From an uncultured Aureispira sp. (GTDB lineage: Bacteria; Bacteroidota; Bacteroidia; Chitinophagales; Saprospiraceae), in NCBI GenBank assembly GCA_937942475.1, contig CALDEP010000060.1, forward strand, positions 1-42,173: 42,173 nucleotides of DNA, read 5' to 3'. Every line of letters starts with the position of its first letter. Position 1 is the stretch's first letter. Shown one piece after another: positions 7,849-17,333 of this stretch. The notes beneath the pieces were generated by a model that made no database searches, was not told the origin of the DNA, and saw only the letters and a program-made list of their open reading frames with translations. Both the position numbers and the translations under genes were made by a program.

Positions 7849-10776
7849 TTATCGAACAATAAGTTTTCCTGAATTCAACAACAGACCATCTGCTACCAAA
7901 CGATAGAAATAAACGCCCTGAGACATATTTTTGCGTTCTAAGATAATTTGTTGGTCGGTTTGATTTTGTTTTTTTACAATCGTTCTACCCATTGCGTCAA
8001 ATACTTCTAGTGTAATATGTTGATAGATTGTTTCACTTTCAATTTGCAAGGTCGTGTATTGATCAAAAGGATTTGGATAAACATGGACCTTTACTTGAGG
8101 AACGAGGACGTTTTCAATTCCTGAAAAGATAATAAAACCTTGTCCTATAGTATGATAGGTTTGGTTGGTAATTACAGGAGGATTTTGATCAAAATAAATC
8201 GCCGCTTGATTATAAATAATAGTGCCTATAGGATTGTTATTTTGTTGTTGAATTCTAAAATCAATAAAGCCATGTGAAGCGTCAAAATCTGTTGTACTAT
8301 CTGGTAACATGATATTATTAAAACGAAATTCAATCACATTTCCGTTTAGTAATCGCCAAGTGTAGGCATGACTAGAAACTGTGGGTAAAATAGTTGTAGG
8401 GTCTAAATGAGGGGATAGGGTGTCTAAAATGACCACATTGTTTGCATAGTAGGTTCCTGTATTTTGAAAACGAATTCTATATTCTAAGTCAACATTATCA
8501 TCAATATAATGGGGATTACTATATCCTGTAGGAAAAGCTTGTTTGTCATTAGGGTCCCAAGAACCAACATTTGGTTGGCAGTCAATGGAGTAATAAGGAG
8601 AGCCATCGTTGAGGGTAAAAATATTAACAAAACCTGTACTGATAGGGTCTTGATTGTTTGCTGCCGCTAAACATCCTTCAACAGTTGCAGAAGCTTGAAC
8701 ATTCCAAGGATGTCCTTGTGCTTGTGGAATTTGTAATCTAAAAGTAGCACCTGTTGCTTCATAGTTTTCCCAAGGTGTAGAGCCTCCCGAAGGCAAGGTA
8801 ATTCCAGGATTACTATAAAAAATGATATCATCTTCTATGACCCAATAACTTTGAGGGGCAATCATATTTTGATTACCAGTATTCGTAATTCGGAAAGAAA
8901 CAGAATCGTTGTTACATTGTGCTTCTACTTCTAAGTTTGGTCCCACCCAAGCTAAACAAGAACTATCTGGATAAATATTAGCTGTAGCACAATGTATTCG
9001 CCCTCGATTAATTGTGTCACAAGCCGCATCTAGCGTACCATAAAGTCTAAACGTATTGCAAGTATTAACAGGGACATTACCAATGTTAAAAGTATAGGTA
9101 GAACCTGTTTGATTCGCGATGGCAATATCAGAACTATCAATAACAAATAAAGAATCTAAGGTAACTTCTATATAAACATTAGAGGCGTCAACCGTTCCAT
9201 GATTGCAATATTCTATAGTATAATAATTACTAGCACAATGCACGAGCACAGGAGCAGCTATGTCAACATACATATAAGGACATAGAACACTTGGTTCCAT
9301 TGGAAAATTTATGGTCGAGGAGCTATTGTAAGTACTTAAATTGGCAACTACATTATTATTACAAGAAGCCCAATAAGGATGCATGGCGATGGCATTAACG
9401 GTATAAATGCCTGTGTCTACAACCGCAGAATAGGTCCCATTCGGATTTGGACTCGCATAAGTTGTAAAATTTCCTTTGTTAATCGCTATAATAACATCGG
9501 TATAAGCTGGGGCTAAAGGAGAGGCAAAACAACTATTACTGGTATCAATTGCTACACGTCCATTGATCGTTGCACAATTATTGGTCGGTAATATCGAGAA
9601 ACCAAAACTTTGAAAACTTGCTATAGGGCAGGAGTTATCAGAAAAAGCAATCGAAAATACATTATTCTGAACAGCAGGAATGGTTACGTCTAATAAAGCA
9701 GTGTTTGTGTTTCCTGGAATAGGATAACTCAAATTAACGCTTGCATTAGGGTAGGCTTGGAATAAGCTAGAATAGTTTGCCGAGATACTTAAGGAATCAA
9801 TAGGATCAATATCTGATAGGCTCAATTGAAAATGCAAATCTTCTCCTGGGCAAGCGTTAAAAACAGTCGAAACGCCTTGAGATTGTACGACTCCATCCGT
9901 GATTTTGGAGACATTATCTAAAGACAAACTATTATTATTACAAGACATGACAACGACTTGCATGGTACGCCTTGTTTGCCCAATCAAAACGCCAGCTCTA
10001 TATTCTTCGACAAATATATCCATGACCACCACTTGATTGGTTGTTGGCGTGAAGTTTAGTTGTCCGTTTTGTGTATTAAAATTGACACCCGAAAGTGTAT
10101 TTAGCGGCGTAGATGGCGAAAAACCTATATTATAATTAATAGGGGTACTCGGAGCCGTTAGTGGCGCAACTAAGGAATAGACCAAAGAATCTCCATCGGG
10201 TTCGATGATAGAATTGGAAATAGATTGTACGATACTATCACAAACAACAAAAATTGGGATATTGGCGAAAGAAGGAGAGCTATTACAAGCAATATTTCCA
10301 TCGAGTAAAGTCGCTTCAATATAAAGGTTTTGCGCAGAAGGATTATCTAAATTCGTGATGGCTGCATTTCTACAACAACTAGAGTAGCCAATCGTCCAGG
10401 TACAACCTGTAGGAAAGGCAGACATATCTAAGATGCCTGTGTAAATATTTTCTTCATAACCAGGGATGATGCCGCCATTACAACTGCTCTGCCCTGCAAA
10501 TGCATTACAGGCAATGGGTATTTCTACAACGGAAGTTAAACTTAAGGGCAAAACCTGATTAAAACCACTACAACTATTGGCACCTGTTACATCAATAATA
10601 GGACTAGGATCAAGGGTAATCCCACTACAATCACGATACATTTTAAGGGTGATTTGATAACGATTGTTCCCTATGCAGGTATAACTCAAATCCGCCGCAG
10701 CTGCGTGAGAGGCTTGTGCTTCAGAACCTAGAAAGGTTAAAATGAATAAAAGAAAGTATATTTTTAGGTAGTTCAT
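7849..10776 (-). CDS. Large secreted T9SS cargo protein with repeat domains
   Basis: About 975 residues from the ATG at 10776, which starts a proper signal peptide (MNYLKIYFLLFILTFLGSEAQA); the frame remains open for 19 more codons upstream but those residues are not signal-like. The mature N-terminus begins SHAAAADLSYTCIGNNRYQI with RDCSG, a domain common in secreted Bacteroidota proteins. Cysteine-rich Ig-like repeats follow. Near residues 750-880 is a conserved beta-sandwich block (GSWDPNDKQAFPTG ... LEYRIRFQNTGTYYANNVVI.DTLS), which resembles the repeats of the DUF11 type. The C-terminus is a T9SS sorting domain (VHVYPNPFDQYTTLQIE ... GVYFYRLVADGLLLNSGKLIVR). It is probably a surface-displayed or released adhesin-like protein; no enzyme motif is visible. 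A terminator follows at 7764-7792. Confidence 0.88.
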   Translation of the reverse strand: MNYLKIYFLLFILTFLGSEAQASHAAAADLSYTCIGNNRYQITLKMYRDCSGITLDPSPIIDVTGANSCSGFNQVLPLSLTSVVEIPIACNAFAGQSSCNGGIIPGYEENIYTGILDMSAFPTGCTWTIGYSSCCRNAAITNLDNPSAQNLYIEATLLDGNIACNSSPSFANIPIFVVCDSIVQSISNSIIEPDGDSLVYSLVAPLTAPSTPINYNIGFSPSTPLNTLSGVNFNTQNGQLNFTPTTNQVVVMDIFVEEYRAGVLIGQTRRTMQVVVMSCNNNSLSLDNVSKITDGVVQSQGVSTVFNACPGEDLHFQLSLSDIDPIDSLSISANYSSLFQAYPNASVNLSYPIPGNTNTALLDVTIPAVQNNVFSIAFSDNSCPIASFQSFGFSILPTNNCATINGRVAIDTSNSCFASPLAPAYTDVIIAINKGNFTTYASPNPNGTYSAVVDTGIYTVNAIAMHPYWASCNNNVVANLSTYNSSSTINFPMEPSVLCPYMYVDIAAPVLVHCASNYYTIEYCNHGTVDASNVYIEVTLDSLFVIDSSDIAIANQTGSTYTFNIGNVPVNTCNTFRLYGTLDAACDTINRGRIHCATANIYPDSSCLAWVGPNLEVEAQCNNDSVSFRITNTGNQNMIAPQSYWVIEDDIIFYSNPGITLPSGGSTPWENYEATGATFRLQIPQAQGHPWNVQASATVEGCLAAANNQDPISTGFVNIFTLNDGSPYYSIDCQPNVGSWDPNDKQAFPTGYSNPHYIDDNVDLEYRIRFQNTGTYYANNVVILDTLSPHLDPTTILPTVSSHAYTWRLLNGNVIEFRFNNIMLPDSTTDFDASHGFIDFRIQQQNNNPIGTIIYNQAAIYFDQNPPVITNQTYHTIGQGFIIFSGIENVLVPQVKVHVYPNPFDQYTTLQIESETIYQHITLEVFDAMGRTIVKKQNQTDQQIILERKNMSQGVYFYRLVADGLLLNSGKLIVR

Positions 10777-10847
10777 ATTTATGAAATTTTGGAGGAAGTA
10801 TTTTATTGTAATAGCCCGTGCGTTTTTTTTCAAAAAGCGATTTATCT

Positions 10848-10908
10848 AATTGATTATCATTGGAATACTCTTTTAGTGAAAAATGTATCTAAGTGCTGAT
10901 AATCAATT
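10848..10908. repeat. Inverted repeat related to the TTGATTATCA double-palindrome family
   Basis: AATTGATTATCA (10848-10859) pairs perfectly with TGATAATCAATT (10897-10908) around 37 bases. The inner stem core TTGATTATCA is shared with the elements at 17377 and 37573. On one side lies CTGCTACTACGTGG (near 10931-10944), related to the block CCACGAAGTAGCAG at 37704-37717. It sits in the 363-bp gap between the divergent genes starting at 10776 and 11140, so it is in a promoter region. The outer arms of the family are not clear here. Confidence 0.45.
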
Positions 10909-11139
10909 TTTTAAATTAAAGTACACTGCTACTACGTGGTTTTGTACAGACGATTTGAGCCTACACTAAAAATTACTCAAAGGGATGTTTATTTATGTCG
11001 GTTTTTCCACAATACTAAGATCTGAATTTATCTATCTAAAATCAAGTACATTAAATTCAATTTATAGATATTTTTTTGTAATTTGGATTTTATAAGTTGT
11101 TGTAAAATAGGTGTTTTTGATTTTTTTTATAGATTAATT

Positions 11140-12540
11140 ATGTATAAAAGTAAATTACTAGAAATCTTTTCTGCTTTGTCCAAGTCAGAGCAAAATCGGC
11201 TCAAAAAATTCGTGCATTCTCCATATCATAACACGCATACAGAGGTACATCGTTTATTGGACTATCTAATGACGAATAAAAGCCATCGTATAAAAAATGC
11301 TTTTGAACATGTGTTCCCAAAAATGTTGTATCGCCCTCAGAAAATAAGGAATACCATGTCCTATTTGCAAAAGCTAATCGACAAGTTTTTGGTTTATGAA
11401 GCCCTAGAGGCAGAGGACGCTTTGAGAAACAGAGCTTTACTGTCTGTCTATAGAACGAAAAAATTAGAGAAATGCTTTAAATCTTCCTTAAAATATGGAG
11501 AATCACTCTTAAATAAAAGTCAGTATAAGGATACCGAGTACTATTATTTGGATTATGAATTGCAACAAGAGCAATTTTTGTTTGCACAAGAAAAAAAGCG
11601 TTTAGAGGCTAAAAATGTACAAGAAGTACTGGATAGTTTTGACATCTACTATATGGCAAACAAGCTCAAGTACTGCGTGACGGCACTGACGCATCAAAAT
11701 ATTTTTCGGACAACCTACGAACTGAGAATTGTAGATGCTATTTTAGCACAAATAGAGAAAGAAAATTGGCTAGAGTTTCCTTCCATTGCAGTATACTATT
11801 ATAGTTACAAAGCAATGACCGATTTTGATGATACCGCTGCATTTTTTCAACTTAAAGCTACTTTCTTGAAACACAGTCATTTGTTTAGAACAGATGAACT
11901 CAAGGACTTATACATTATTGCCATTAGTTTTTGTATCAAGCATTTGAATCTTGGACGAGAAGAATTTACGGTTGAAATATTTGATTTGTATAAATTGGGC
12001 TTGATTAATGGGGTGTTTGTGGAAGATGGAGAATTGTCAAGATTTACCTATAAGAACATTGTTACTATTGGCTTAAAATATGGCGATTTTGATTGGGTGC
12101 GGGAATTTATTAATGATTATGCACCTTATTTGAGTAAGACACATCGAGAAAGTTATACCAATTATAGTTTAGCCAAGCTATATTATATGACTAGGGATTA
12201 TAATAAATCAATGAAGATGTTTTTGAGCTTGGGGAACACAGATAGAGAATTGGTGATGGGGGCGAAGGTTTCGCTACTGAAAATCTATTATGAGTTGGGA
12301 GAATACGATGCTTTAGAATCTTTGTTGGATAGTTTTAGAGCCTATGTAAAACGAAATAAAGAGGTTAGTGATTATCAGAAACAAAGCTACTTGAATTTGA
12401 TTCGATACCTACAGAAGGTTCAGAATCATAATTTTTATGATAAAAAGATACAACAAAAGCTATTAGAAGAAATTAAAGCAGAGCCACAGTTGCCAGAACG
12501 TCAGTGGATTATTAGCCAAATTGAACAAGTGAATAATTAA
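11140..12540 (+). CDS. Helical-repeat hypothetical protein
   Basis: A 466-residue protein from the ATG at 11140; an upstream in-frame TTG at 11083 would add 19 residues that look like translated leader. The N-terminus (KLLEIFSALSKSEQNRLKKF followed by HSPYHNTH) is a pattern I recall from unnamed Saprospiria proteins, often present in several copies per genome. The whole chain is predicted alpha-helical with TPR-like spacing (YSLAKLYYMTRDYNKSMKMF, LLKIYYELGEYDALESLLDSF), so a protein-binding scaffold is likely. There is no signal peptide, membrane segment or catalytic motif. It is followed at once by a strong shared terminator. The specific function is unknown. Confidence 0.75.
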   Translation: MYKSKLLEIFSALSKSEQNRLKKFVHSPYHNTHTEVHRLLDYLMTNKSHRIKNAFEHVFPKMLYRPQKIRNTMSYLQKLIDKFLVYEALEAEDALRNRALLSVYRTKKLEKCFKSSLKYGESLLNKSQYKDTEYYYLDYELQQEQFLFAQEKKRLEAKNVQEVLDSFDIYYMANKLKYCVTALTHQNIFRTTYELRIVDAILAQIEKENWLEFPSIAVYYYSYKAMTDFDDTAAFFQLKATFLKHSHLFRTDELKDLYIIAISFCIKHLNLGREEFTVEIFDLYKLGLINGVFVEDGELSRFTYKNIVTIGLKYGDFDWVREFINDYAPYLSKTHRESYTNYSLAKLYYMTRDYNKSMKMFLSLGNTDRELVMGAKVSLLKIYYELGEYDALESLLDSFRAYVKRNKEVSDYQKQSYLNLIRYLQKVQNHNFYDKKIQQKLLEEIKAEPQLPERQWIISQIEQVNN

Positions 12541-12558
12541 GTTGAGCTAAGGCATAAA

Positions 12559-12590
12559 AAAAAGCAACATACTTTCGTATGTTGCTTTTT
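12559..12590. terminator. Bidirectional hairpin terminator
   Basis: AAAAAGCAACATAC (12559-12572) pairs perfectly with GTATGTTGCTTTTT (12577-12590) around TTTC. It has T tracts on both strands and lies between the convergent genes ending at 12540 and 12619. Confidence 0.9.
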
Positions 12591-12618
12591 TCAAATTTTA
12601 TGAGAAGTTAGAAACTTC

Positions 12619-13071
12619 TTATTTTTTGTCTTTGTTGATGACAATAGTCTTAGTTTTGCTAGCTCCAGTCTCATCTTCGATAACGAACTTGTAAGTACCG
12701 TCTTCTAAAGATTGAACGTTTAAAGCATTGTAGTTGTTACCATCTTCTACTTGAAGTACACGGTGAGCTGCAGTTTTGTAGCCTTCCTCATCAAATAATT
12801 TCATAGTTAATTTTCTTTGCTCTTCAGATTTTAGAGAGAAAACGAATACATCATCGTTTACTTCATCCTCAGAAATCATTTCGATGTCTAAAACTTTTGC
12901 TACTTTTTCAGCAGCCATTAGAGACGTGTAAATTGTAGCAACGATTTGTTGATCATCACCATCATCCATCATTAATACGATGGCAACCATTTTATCTTCT
13001 TGCGCTGGCGCAAATGCAAAAGTAGAGCTTACTGCTAGTACCATTGCTAAAGTTAACATTACAAACTTCAT
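12619..13071 (-). CDS. Small secreted protein, unknown function
   Basis: A 150-residue protein with a signal peptide (MKFVMLTLAMVLAVSSTFAFA, cleavage near 21-23). The mature protein is acidic (VLMMDDGDDQQ, MISEDEVNDDVFVF). Its C-terminal 40 residues (NVQSLEDGTYKFVIEDETGASKTKTIVINKDKK, given here in outline) have the strand pattern and the G-x-Y-x-h turn of a T9SS sorting domain but lack the N-terminal PNP motif. It may be periplasmic, or sorted by a reduced signal; this is inference. It is a single-gene unit with a good promoter at 13203-13232, a leader of about 125 nt and a strong terminator, which suggests substantial expression. Confidence 0.75.
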   Translation of the reverse strand: MKFVMLTLAMVLAVSSTFAFAPAQEDKMVAIVLMMDDGDDQQIVATIYTSLMAAEKVAKVLDIEMISEDEVNDDVFVFSLKSEEQRKLTMKLFDEEGYKTAAHRVLQVEDGNNYNALNVQSLEDGTYKFVIEDETGASKTKTIVINKDKK

Positions 13072-13202
13072 AGCTAATTAGTTTTGTTGTTAAAAAAAAA
13101 TTGAATTCAAATTCTTTATCTTGTATTAGAAACAGTAAAAATCAAAAATTGTTTTTACTATTAGAATTTTCCTTTTCACTCATTATGAGTCATTTGTTAT
13201 AT

Positions 13203-13232
13203 CAAATATACGGTTTTATTTCTTCAAAGCAA
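13203..13232 (-). promoter_or_regulatory. Predicted promoter of the gene at 12619-13071
   Basis: On the minus strand TTG (13232-13230) is followed after 19 bases by TATATTTG (13210-13203), a perfect Bacteroidota -33/-7 pair. The predicted transcript start is near 13196, about 125 nt before the start codon. Confidence 0.65.
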
Positions 13233-13433
13233 GTTTTTATGTAAAAAAAGAAGCGTCTAATTAAAAAAAGGCAAGAATATATACTTGTGTCGGAATTTTG
13301 CCAATTAAAAATTTTAATTAAAATTAAAATACAAAATTTTATTTCGCTGAAATAGAATTTTTAAAATATAAAACTAACGGGCCTTTGAGGTCTAATTTAA
13401 ACTTGTTACCGATTTATTTAAAAAAAAACTATT

Positions 13434-14252
13434 ATGTATAAAAAAATACAAGAAGCAATCACTTATATCCAAGAAAAACTGTCGGATTTTGAACCTAAAA
13501 TAGGAATTATCTTAGGAACAGGTTTAGGCGCTTTTAGTAAAGAAATTGATCCTATTTTGGAAATACCTTATAGTGAAATACCTTACTTTGCAGAACCAAC
13601 AGTAGAAGGTCATGTCGGGAAATTAATTTTTGGTTACCTAAAAGGCGTTCCTATCGTGGCTATGGCAGGGCGTTTTCATTATTACGAAGGATATAGTATG
13701 GAAGAGGTTACGTTTCCTGTTCGAGTGTTGAAGTATTTGAAGATCGAGCGATTGATTATTTCTAATGCCGCAGGTGGCGTGCAACAACATTTATATCCTG
13801 GAGACTTAGTTTTCATCAAAGATCATATCAATCTACATGCTCAAAATCCATTAAGAGGAAAAAATGATACTCGATTGGGTGTCCGATTTCCTGATATGCT
13901 AAATGCTTATGACAGGGAATTGAATAAAAAGGCATTAGCCATTGCTGAAAAACATAGTATTCGAGCTTTTGAAGGTGTTTATGTAGGTACACAAGGTCCT
14001 AATTTGGAAACACCAGCAGAATATAATTTCTTTAATATCATTGGAGGAGATGCTGTAGGAATGTCTACGATACCAGAAGTGCTGGTTGCCAATCACATGA
14101 ATTTACCTGTTTTTGTGGTCTCTGTCATTTCTAACCGTTGTTTTCCTATAAATGAAATTACAGAAACAACGCTAGCCGAAGTGATTCAGGTCGTGGATAA
14201 AGCAGAATCTAAATTGACGTTGATTTTAAAAGAACTCTTGGAAGTGCTTTAA
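13434..14252 (+). CDS. punA: Purine nucleoside phosphorylase (trimeric class)
   Basis: A 272-residue protein that phosphorolyses inosine or guanosine (and deoxy forms) to the free base and (deoxy)ribose-1-phosphate in purine salvage. The diagnostic blocks of the low-molecular-mass trimeric PNP family are present in order: GIILGTGLG (about 24-32), the phosphate-contacting GRFHYYEGYS (about 79-88), SNAAGGV, KDHINLHAQNPLRG, YVGTQGPNLETPAEY and GGDAVGMSTIPEVLVANHM, with a late VISN. Length is typical and the protein is cytoplasmic. It stands alone, 341 bp before prfA; the promoter was not resolved, with only partial TATACTTG-like matches upstream. Confidence 0.95.
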   Translation: MYKKIQEAITYIQEKLSDFEPKIGIILGTGLGAFSKEIDPILEIPYSEIPYFAEPTVEGHVGKLIFGYLKGVPIVAMAGRFHYYEGYSMEEVTFPVRVLKYLKIERLIISNAAGGVQQHLYPGDLVFIKDHINLHAQNPLRGKNDTRLGVRFPDMLNAYDRELNKKALAIAEKHSIRAFEGVYVGTQGPNLETPAEYNFFNIIGGDAVGMSTIPEVLVANHMNLPVFVVSVISNRCFPINEITETTLAEVIQVVDKAESKLTLILKELLEVL

Positions 14253-14502
14253 ATTTAGCGGAACTTAATAGATAGAGTCGCTGTTTTAGTTTCGTATGCT
14301 GTAATTTTACAGCCTACTTGTTAATATTTATAATTGTAATAAAAATACAAAATCGAGATGAGACCAATGAACAAGATCTTATTCAATATAAACAGCTTAG
14401 TCAAACAAGGTATGGCAGCTCATTTTATATAACGTAAGAATGAAGGAGTGTTGTTGATGGACCCAAAAAGTGAACATCCTTTTTGGGGAAGAGCCACTTC
14501 TT
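14253..14502. other. Gene-free interval between punA and the prfA promoter
   Basis: No ORF longer than about 16 codons with a start, no convincing terminator and no repeat seen. The downstream end holds the predicted prfA promoter, listed separately. Confidence 0.4.
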
Positions 14503-14533
14503 TTTGAATATCTATGATTTAATTGTATTTTTG
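14503..14533 (+). promoter_or_regulatory. Predicted prfA promoter
   Basis: TTTG (14503-14506) is followed after 19 bases by TATTTTTG (14526-14533), a full match to the Bacteroidota consensus. The expected transcript start is near 14540, about 54 nt before the prfA start codon. Confidence 0.65.
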
Positions 14534-14593
14534 TAACTCTACTGCCTTTTTTAGAGAATTATTATGATAAAGGCTATATAAATATTAAAAACA

Positions 14594-15667
14594 ATGATTG
14601 ATAAATTAAGAGCCTTAAAGGATAAATTCCAATTACTCGAAGAGCAACTATCTGATCCTGAAGTAACGACAGATATGAATCGCTTTATGAAGATTAATAA
14701 AGAGTATAAGGATTTGCAACCTTTAGTTGAGGCACATGATAACTATAAAGCAATGCTAGATGGCATTGCAGAGTGTAAGGAGATTATATCAGATGGAGAT
14801 GATCCTGAATTTGTGGATATGGCAAAGGATGATTTGAAAGAATGGGAAGCAAAAAAAGGCCCATTTGAGGATGATCTGAAAATGATGCTGATTCCTAAAG
14901 ATCCTGAAGATGAGAAAAACGTTACCGTTGAGATTCGTGCAGGTGCAGGGGGAGATGAAGCAGCAATTTTTGCTGGGGATATGCTCCGTGTTTATGAGCG
15001 TTTTATAGATCGACAAGGTTGGAAACGCGAATATATTGCATCTAACGAAAGTGAATCTGGAGGATTTAGCAAAGTTATTTTGGAAGTGACGGGCAACAAT
15101 GTTTACGGAATGTTGAAGTATGAGTCTGGGACACATCGAGTACAGCGAATTCCCAAAACAGAATCTCAAGGACGGGTACATACTTCAGCGATTACGGTTG
15201 CTGTGATGCCTCTTTTTGAAATGGAAGATGTTGAAATTAATAAAGCTGATTTATCTTGGGATACTTTCCGTGCCAGTGGTGCAGGTGGACAGCATGTTAA
15301 TAAGACGGAATCTGCTGTTCGGGTAACGCACAAACCAAGTGGTGTGGTTGTCGAATGTCAAGATGGTCGTTCTCAATTGAAAAATAGAGAGATTGCCTTG
15401 CAAAAGTTATATGCAAAACTGTATGAATTGCAACAACAAAAACACGAAGATAGTGTCTCTGCTTTGAGAAACACTTTAATTATTTCTGGTGACCGTTCTT
15501 CAAAAATTCGTACCTATAATTACTCACAAAATCGAGTAACCGATCATCGTATTAACTTTACTAAATATAATCTAAGTGAAGTAATGGATGGAGCCTTGGA
15601 CGAGTTTGTTGAAGCCATCCAAGTAACCTACAATATGGAAAAATTGAAAGCTACAGAAGAAGTATAA
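14594..15667 (+). CDS. prfA: Peptide chain release factor 1
   Basis: A 357-residue class I release factor that recognises UAA and UAG stop codons on the ribosome and triggers peptide release. The catalytic GGQ motif is at residues 231-233 within SGAGGQHVNKTESAVRVTH. The stop-codon recognition segment reads RVQRIPKTESQGRVHTSA, so the P-x-T tripeptide is Pro-Lys-Thr (187-189), as expected for RF1 rather than the SPF of RF2. The N-terminal coiled-coil domain and the GAGGDEAAIFAGDMLRVYERF block are intact, and length is normal. The GGQ glutamine is the usual target of PrmC methylation, but no prmC is nearby. A terminator follows at 15702-15741. Confidence 0.97.
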   Translation: MIDKLRALKDKFQLLEEQLSDPEVTTDMNRFMKINKEYKDLQPLVEAHDNYKAMLDGIAECKEIISDGDDPEFVDMAKDDLKEWEAKKGPFEDDLKMMLIPKDPEDEKNVTVEIRAGAGGDEAAIFAGDMLRVYERFIDRQGWKREYIASNESESGGFSKVILEVTGNNVYGMLKYESGTHRVQRIPKTESQGRVHTSAITVAVMPLFEMEDVEINKADLSWDTFRASGAGGQHVNKTESAVRVTHKPSGVVVECQDGRSQLKNREIALQKLYAKLYELQQQKHEDSVSALRNTLIISGDRSSKIRTYNYSQNRVTDHRINFTKYNLSEVMDGALDEFVEAIQVTYNMEKLKATEEV

Positions 15668-15701
15668 TAAGTAGTTTTTAAAAAATATAATAAACAAAAA
15701 A

Positions 15702-15741
15702 AGCTCTTGATCTCTATTTAATAGAAGATTAAGGGCTTTTT
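15702..15741 (+). terminator. prfA terminator
   Basis: AAGCTCTTGATCT pairs with AGATTAAGGGCTT, with G-T pairs, around CTATTTAATAGA-type inner pairing, followed by a run of T. Confidence 0.75.
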
Positions 15742-15866
15742 TTTTATTTTTTTGATAAACAAAATTACTTTAGTGTTTTTGTTTTAGGCTTGGATATGGC
15801 GCACTTTTGTAGCAAGGGTTAATTGTTAGAGAAGTATTATTATTACAAACAAAAAAACAAGACAAG

Positions 15867-17321
15867 ATGAAGTTGATTTTTAGTGCATTATTAATAGTAA
15901 TGAGTGCCATGAGTTTGAAGGCGCAACTTTGGGAAACAGAAATTGTACCTTACGTTCTTCCTTTGCCTCCTATAAATTATGAATCAGAGCTAAAAGGTTA
16001 TGATCTACAAGAAACCAATGATGGAAATTATGTCTTTGCTGGAAATCATAGATATGGTGTTAGTTCCAACTTTACCTACACGCCAATGTTGGTCAAAATA
16101 GATGCTTCAACAGGAAATGAATTGTGGCAAAAAAAATACCCAAGCTTTAATGATGGGGATTTAAAAGAGGTTTCTCTAGTTGAAAAACCCAATGGAAATT
16201 TATTGATGGCTGGGCTTAGTCACAATGAAATCTTTTTGATTGAAACCGATGCTATGGGAGATACCATCAAAACATCGACTTATCTTTCTACTTGTGCCTC
16301 GATTAATATCGCTTGTAATTTACAAACCGTTCGTTTGCGTCCAACCAATGACGGAAATTACATTATTGGAGTAGGTTCAACAGGAGGTTTTATTGGAATG
16401 CCAAGGCCTAGAAATGATCTATTTAAAATTAGCCCTAATCACAACGTACTTTGGCAGAAAACATATGATAAGCGATTTTTACTAGATTTTCAGCCTACTA
16501 GTGATGGTGGATATATTTTGTCTGGAAGCACAACAATAAGTCAGGCGATTTTATTCAAAGTAGATGCCAATGGAGATAGCCTTTGGCAACAGCCTTATAA
16601 CAACGCTCCTGTTTATGCCCTACAAAGTGTTAAGGAAACGCCCGATCATGGTTTTGTTGTCGCTGGATATATTTCTGGTATTGTAGGAAACAATCCCTAT
16701 TTATTCAAATTGGATTCTACAGGAACAACAGAATCTTGGAGTGTCATTTTAGGATCAGGGGAAGGGAATGCCCATCATGTTATCGTTGACCCGAATGGTA
16801 ATTATGTGGTCACAGGAACTAGGTATGTGCCACATGGAGGCGGTTTTGCTGTGATGTTACCAGCCGCTTTTGTTATTAAAATAAGTCCAAATGGAACCCT
16901 ATTGCAAGATCAAATTTTTGATGATTTGATCGACAATACTAGTCGGGTCGTTCGTTATACTAGTGATGGTAATTTTGTACTTGCAGGAAGTCATGGAGAT
17001 GTAATGGGAGATCAAAATAGAGGCTATGTGGTCAAAACAGGCTACACTTTAAGTACCGTAGAGTTAGAGCAAGGTATGGAAGTTGTCAACATCTTTCCCA
17101 ATCCATTTCAAACAGAAACGGTGATTAGTCTAAATGAAGGCGAGTATAATCAATTACAATTGGAAGTATATGATGCTTTGGGACGTTCGCTAAAGGTAGT
17201 TTATTCTGAAGATACAAAACGGGTTATTTTATCTAGAGGAAATTTAGAGGCAGGCGTTTATTTGTTTCGCTTGATAGGAGATGATAAGATCGTTGGAACA
17301 GGAAAATTGGTCGTGCAATAA
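15867..17321 (+). CDS. Secreted T9SS cargo protein, beta-propeller-like
   Basis: A 484-residue exported protein. The signal peptide is MKLIFSALLIVMSAMSLKAQ. The body consists of repeated strands with the pattern T.DG.YV/I..G (TNDGNYVFAGNH, TNDGNYIIGVGS, TSDGGYILSGST, TPDHGFVVAGYI, DPNGNYVVTGTR, TSDGNFVLAGSH), each followed by a KID/KVD strand and LWQ-like residues. This is the usual form of secreted beta-propellers with PQQ- or Kelch-like blades. The last 75 residues are a T9SS sorting domain (VNIFPNPFQTETVISLNEGEY ... GVYLFRLIGDDKIVGTGKLVVQ). No catalytic residues are evident; it is probably a binding or structural surface protein. A complex nested palindrome directly follows the gene. Confidence 0.88.
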   Translation: MKLIFSALLIVMSAMSLKAQLWETEIVPYVLPLPPINYESELKGYDLQETNDGNYVFAGNHRYGVSSNFTYTPMLVKIDASTGNELWQKKYPSFNDGDLKEVSLVEKPNGNLLMAGLSHNEIFLIETDAMGDTIKTSTYLSTCASINIACNLQTVRLRPTNDGNYIIGVGSTGGFIGMPRPRNDLFKISPNHNVLWQKTYDKRFLLDFQPTSDGGYILSGSTTISQAILFKVDANGDSLWQQPYNNAPVYALQSVKETPDHGFVVAGYISGIVGNNPYLFKLDSTGTTESWSVILGSGEGNAHHVIVDPNGNYVVTGTRYVPHGGGFAVMLPAAFVIKISPNGTLLQDQIFDDLIDNTSRVVRYTSDGNFVLAGSHGDVMGDQNRGYVVKTGYTLSTVELEQGMEVVNIFPNPFQTETVISLNEGEYNQLQLEVYDALGRSLKVVYSEDTKRVILSRGNLEAGVYLFRLIGDDKIVGTGKLVVQ

Positions 17322-17333
17322 TTGGAGCAGATG

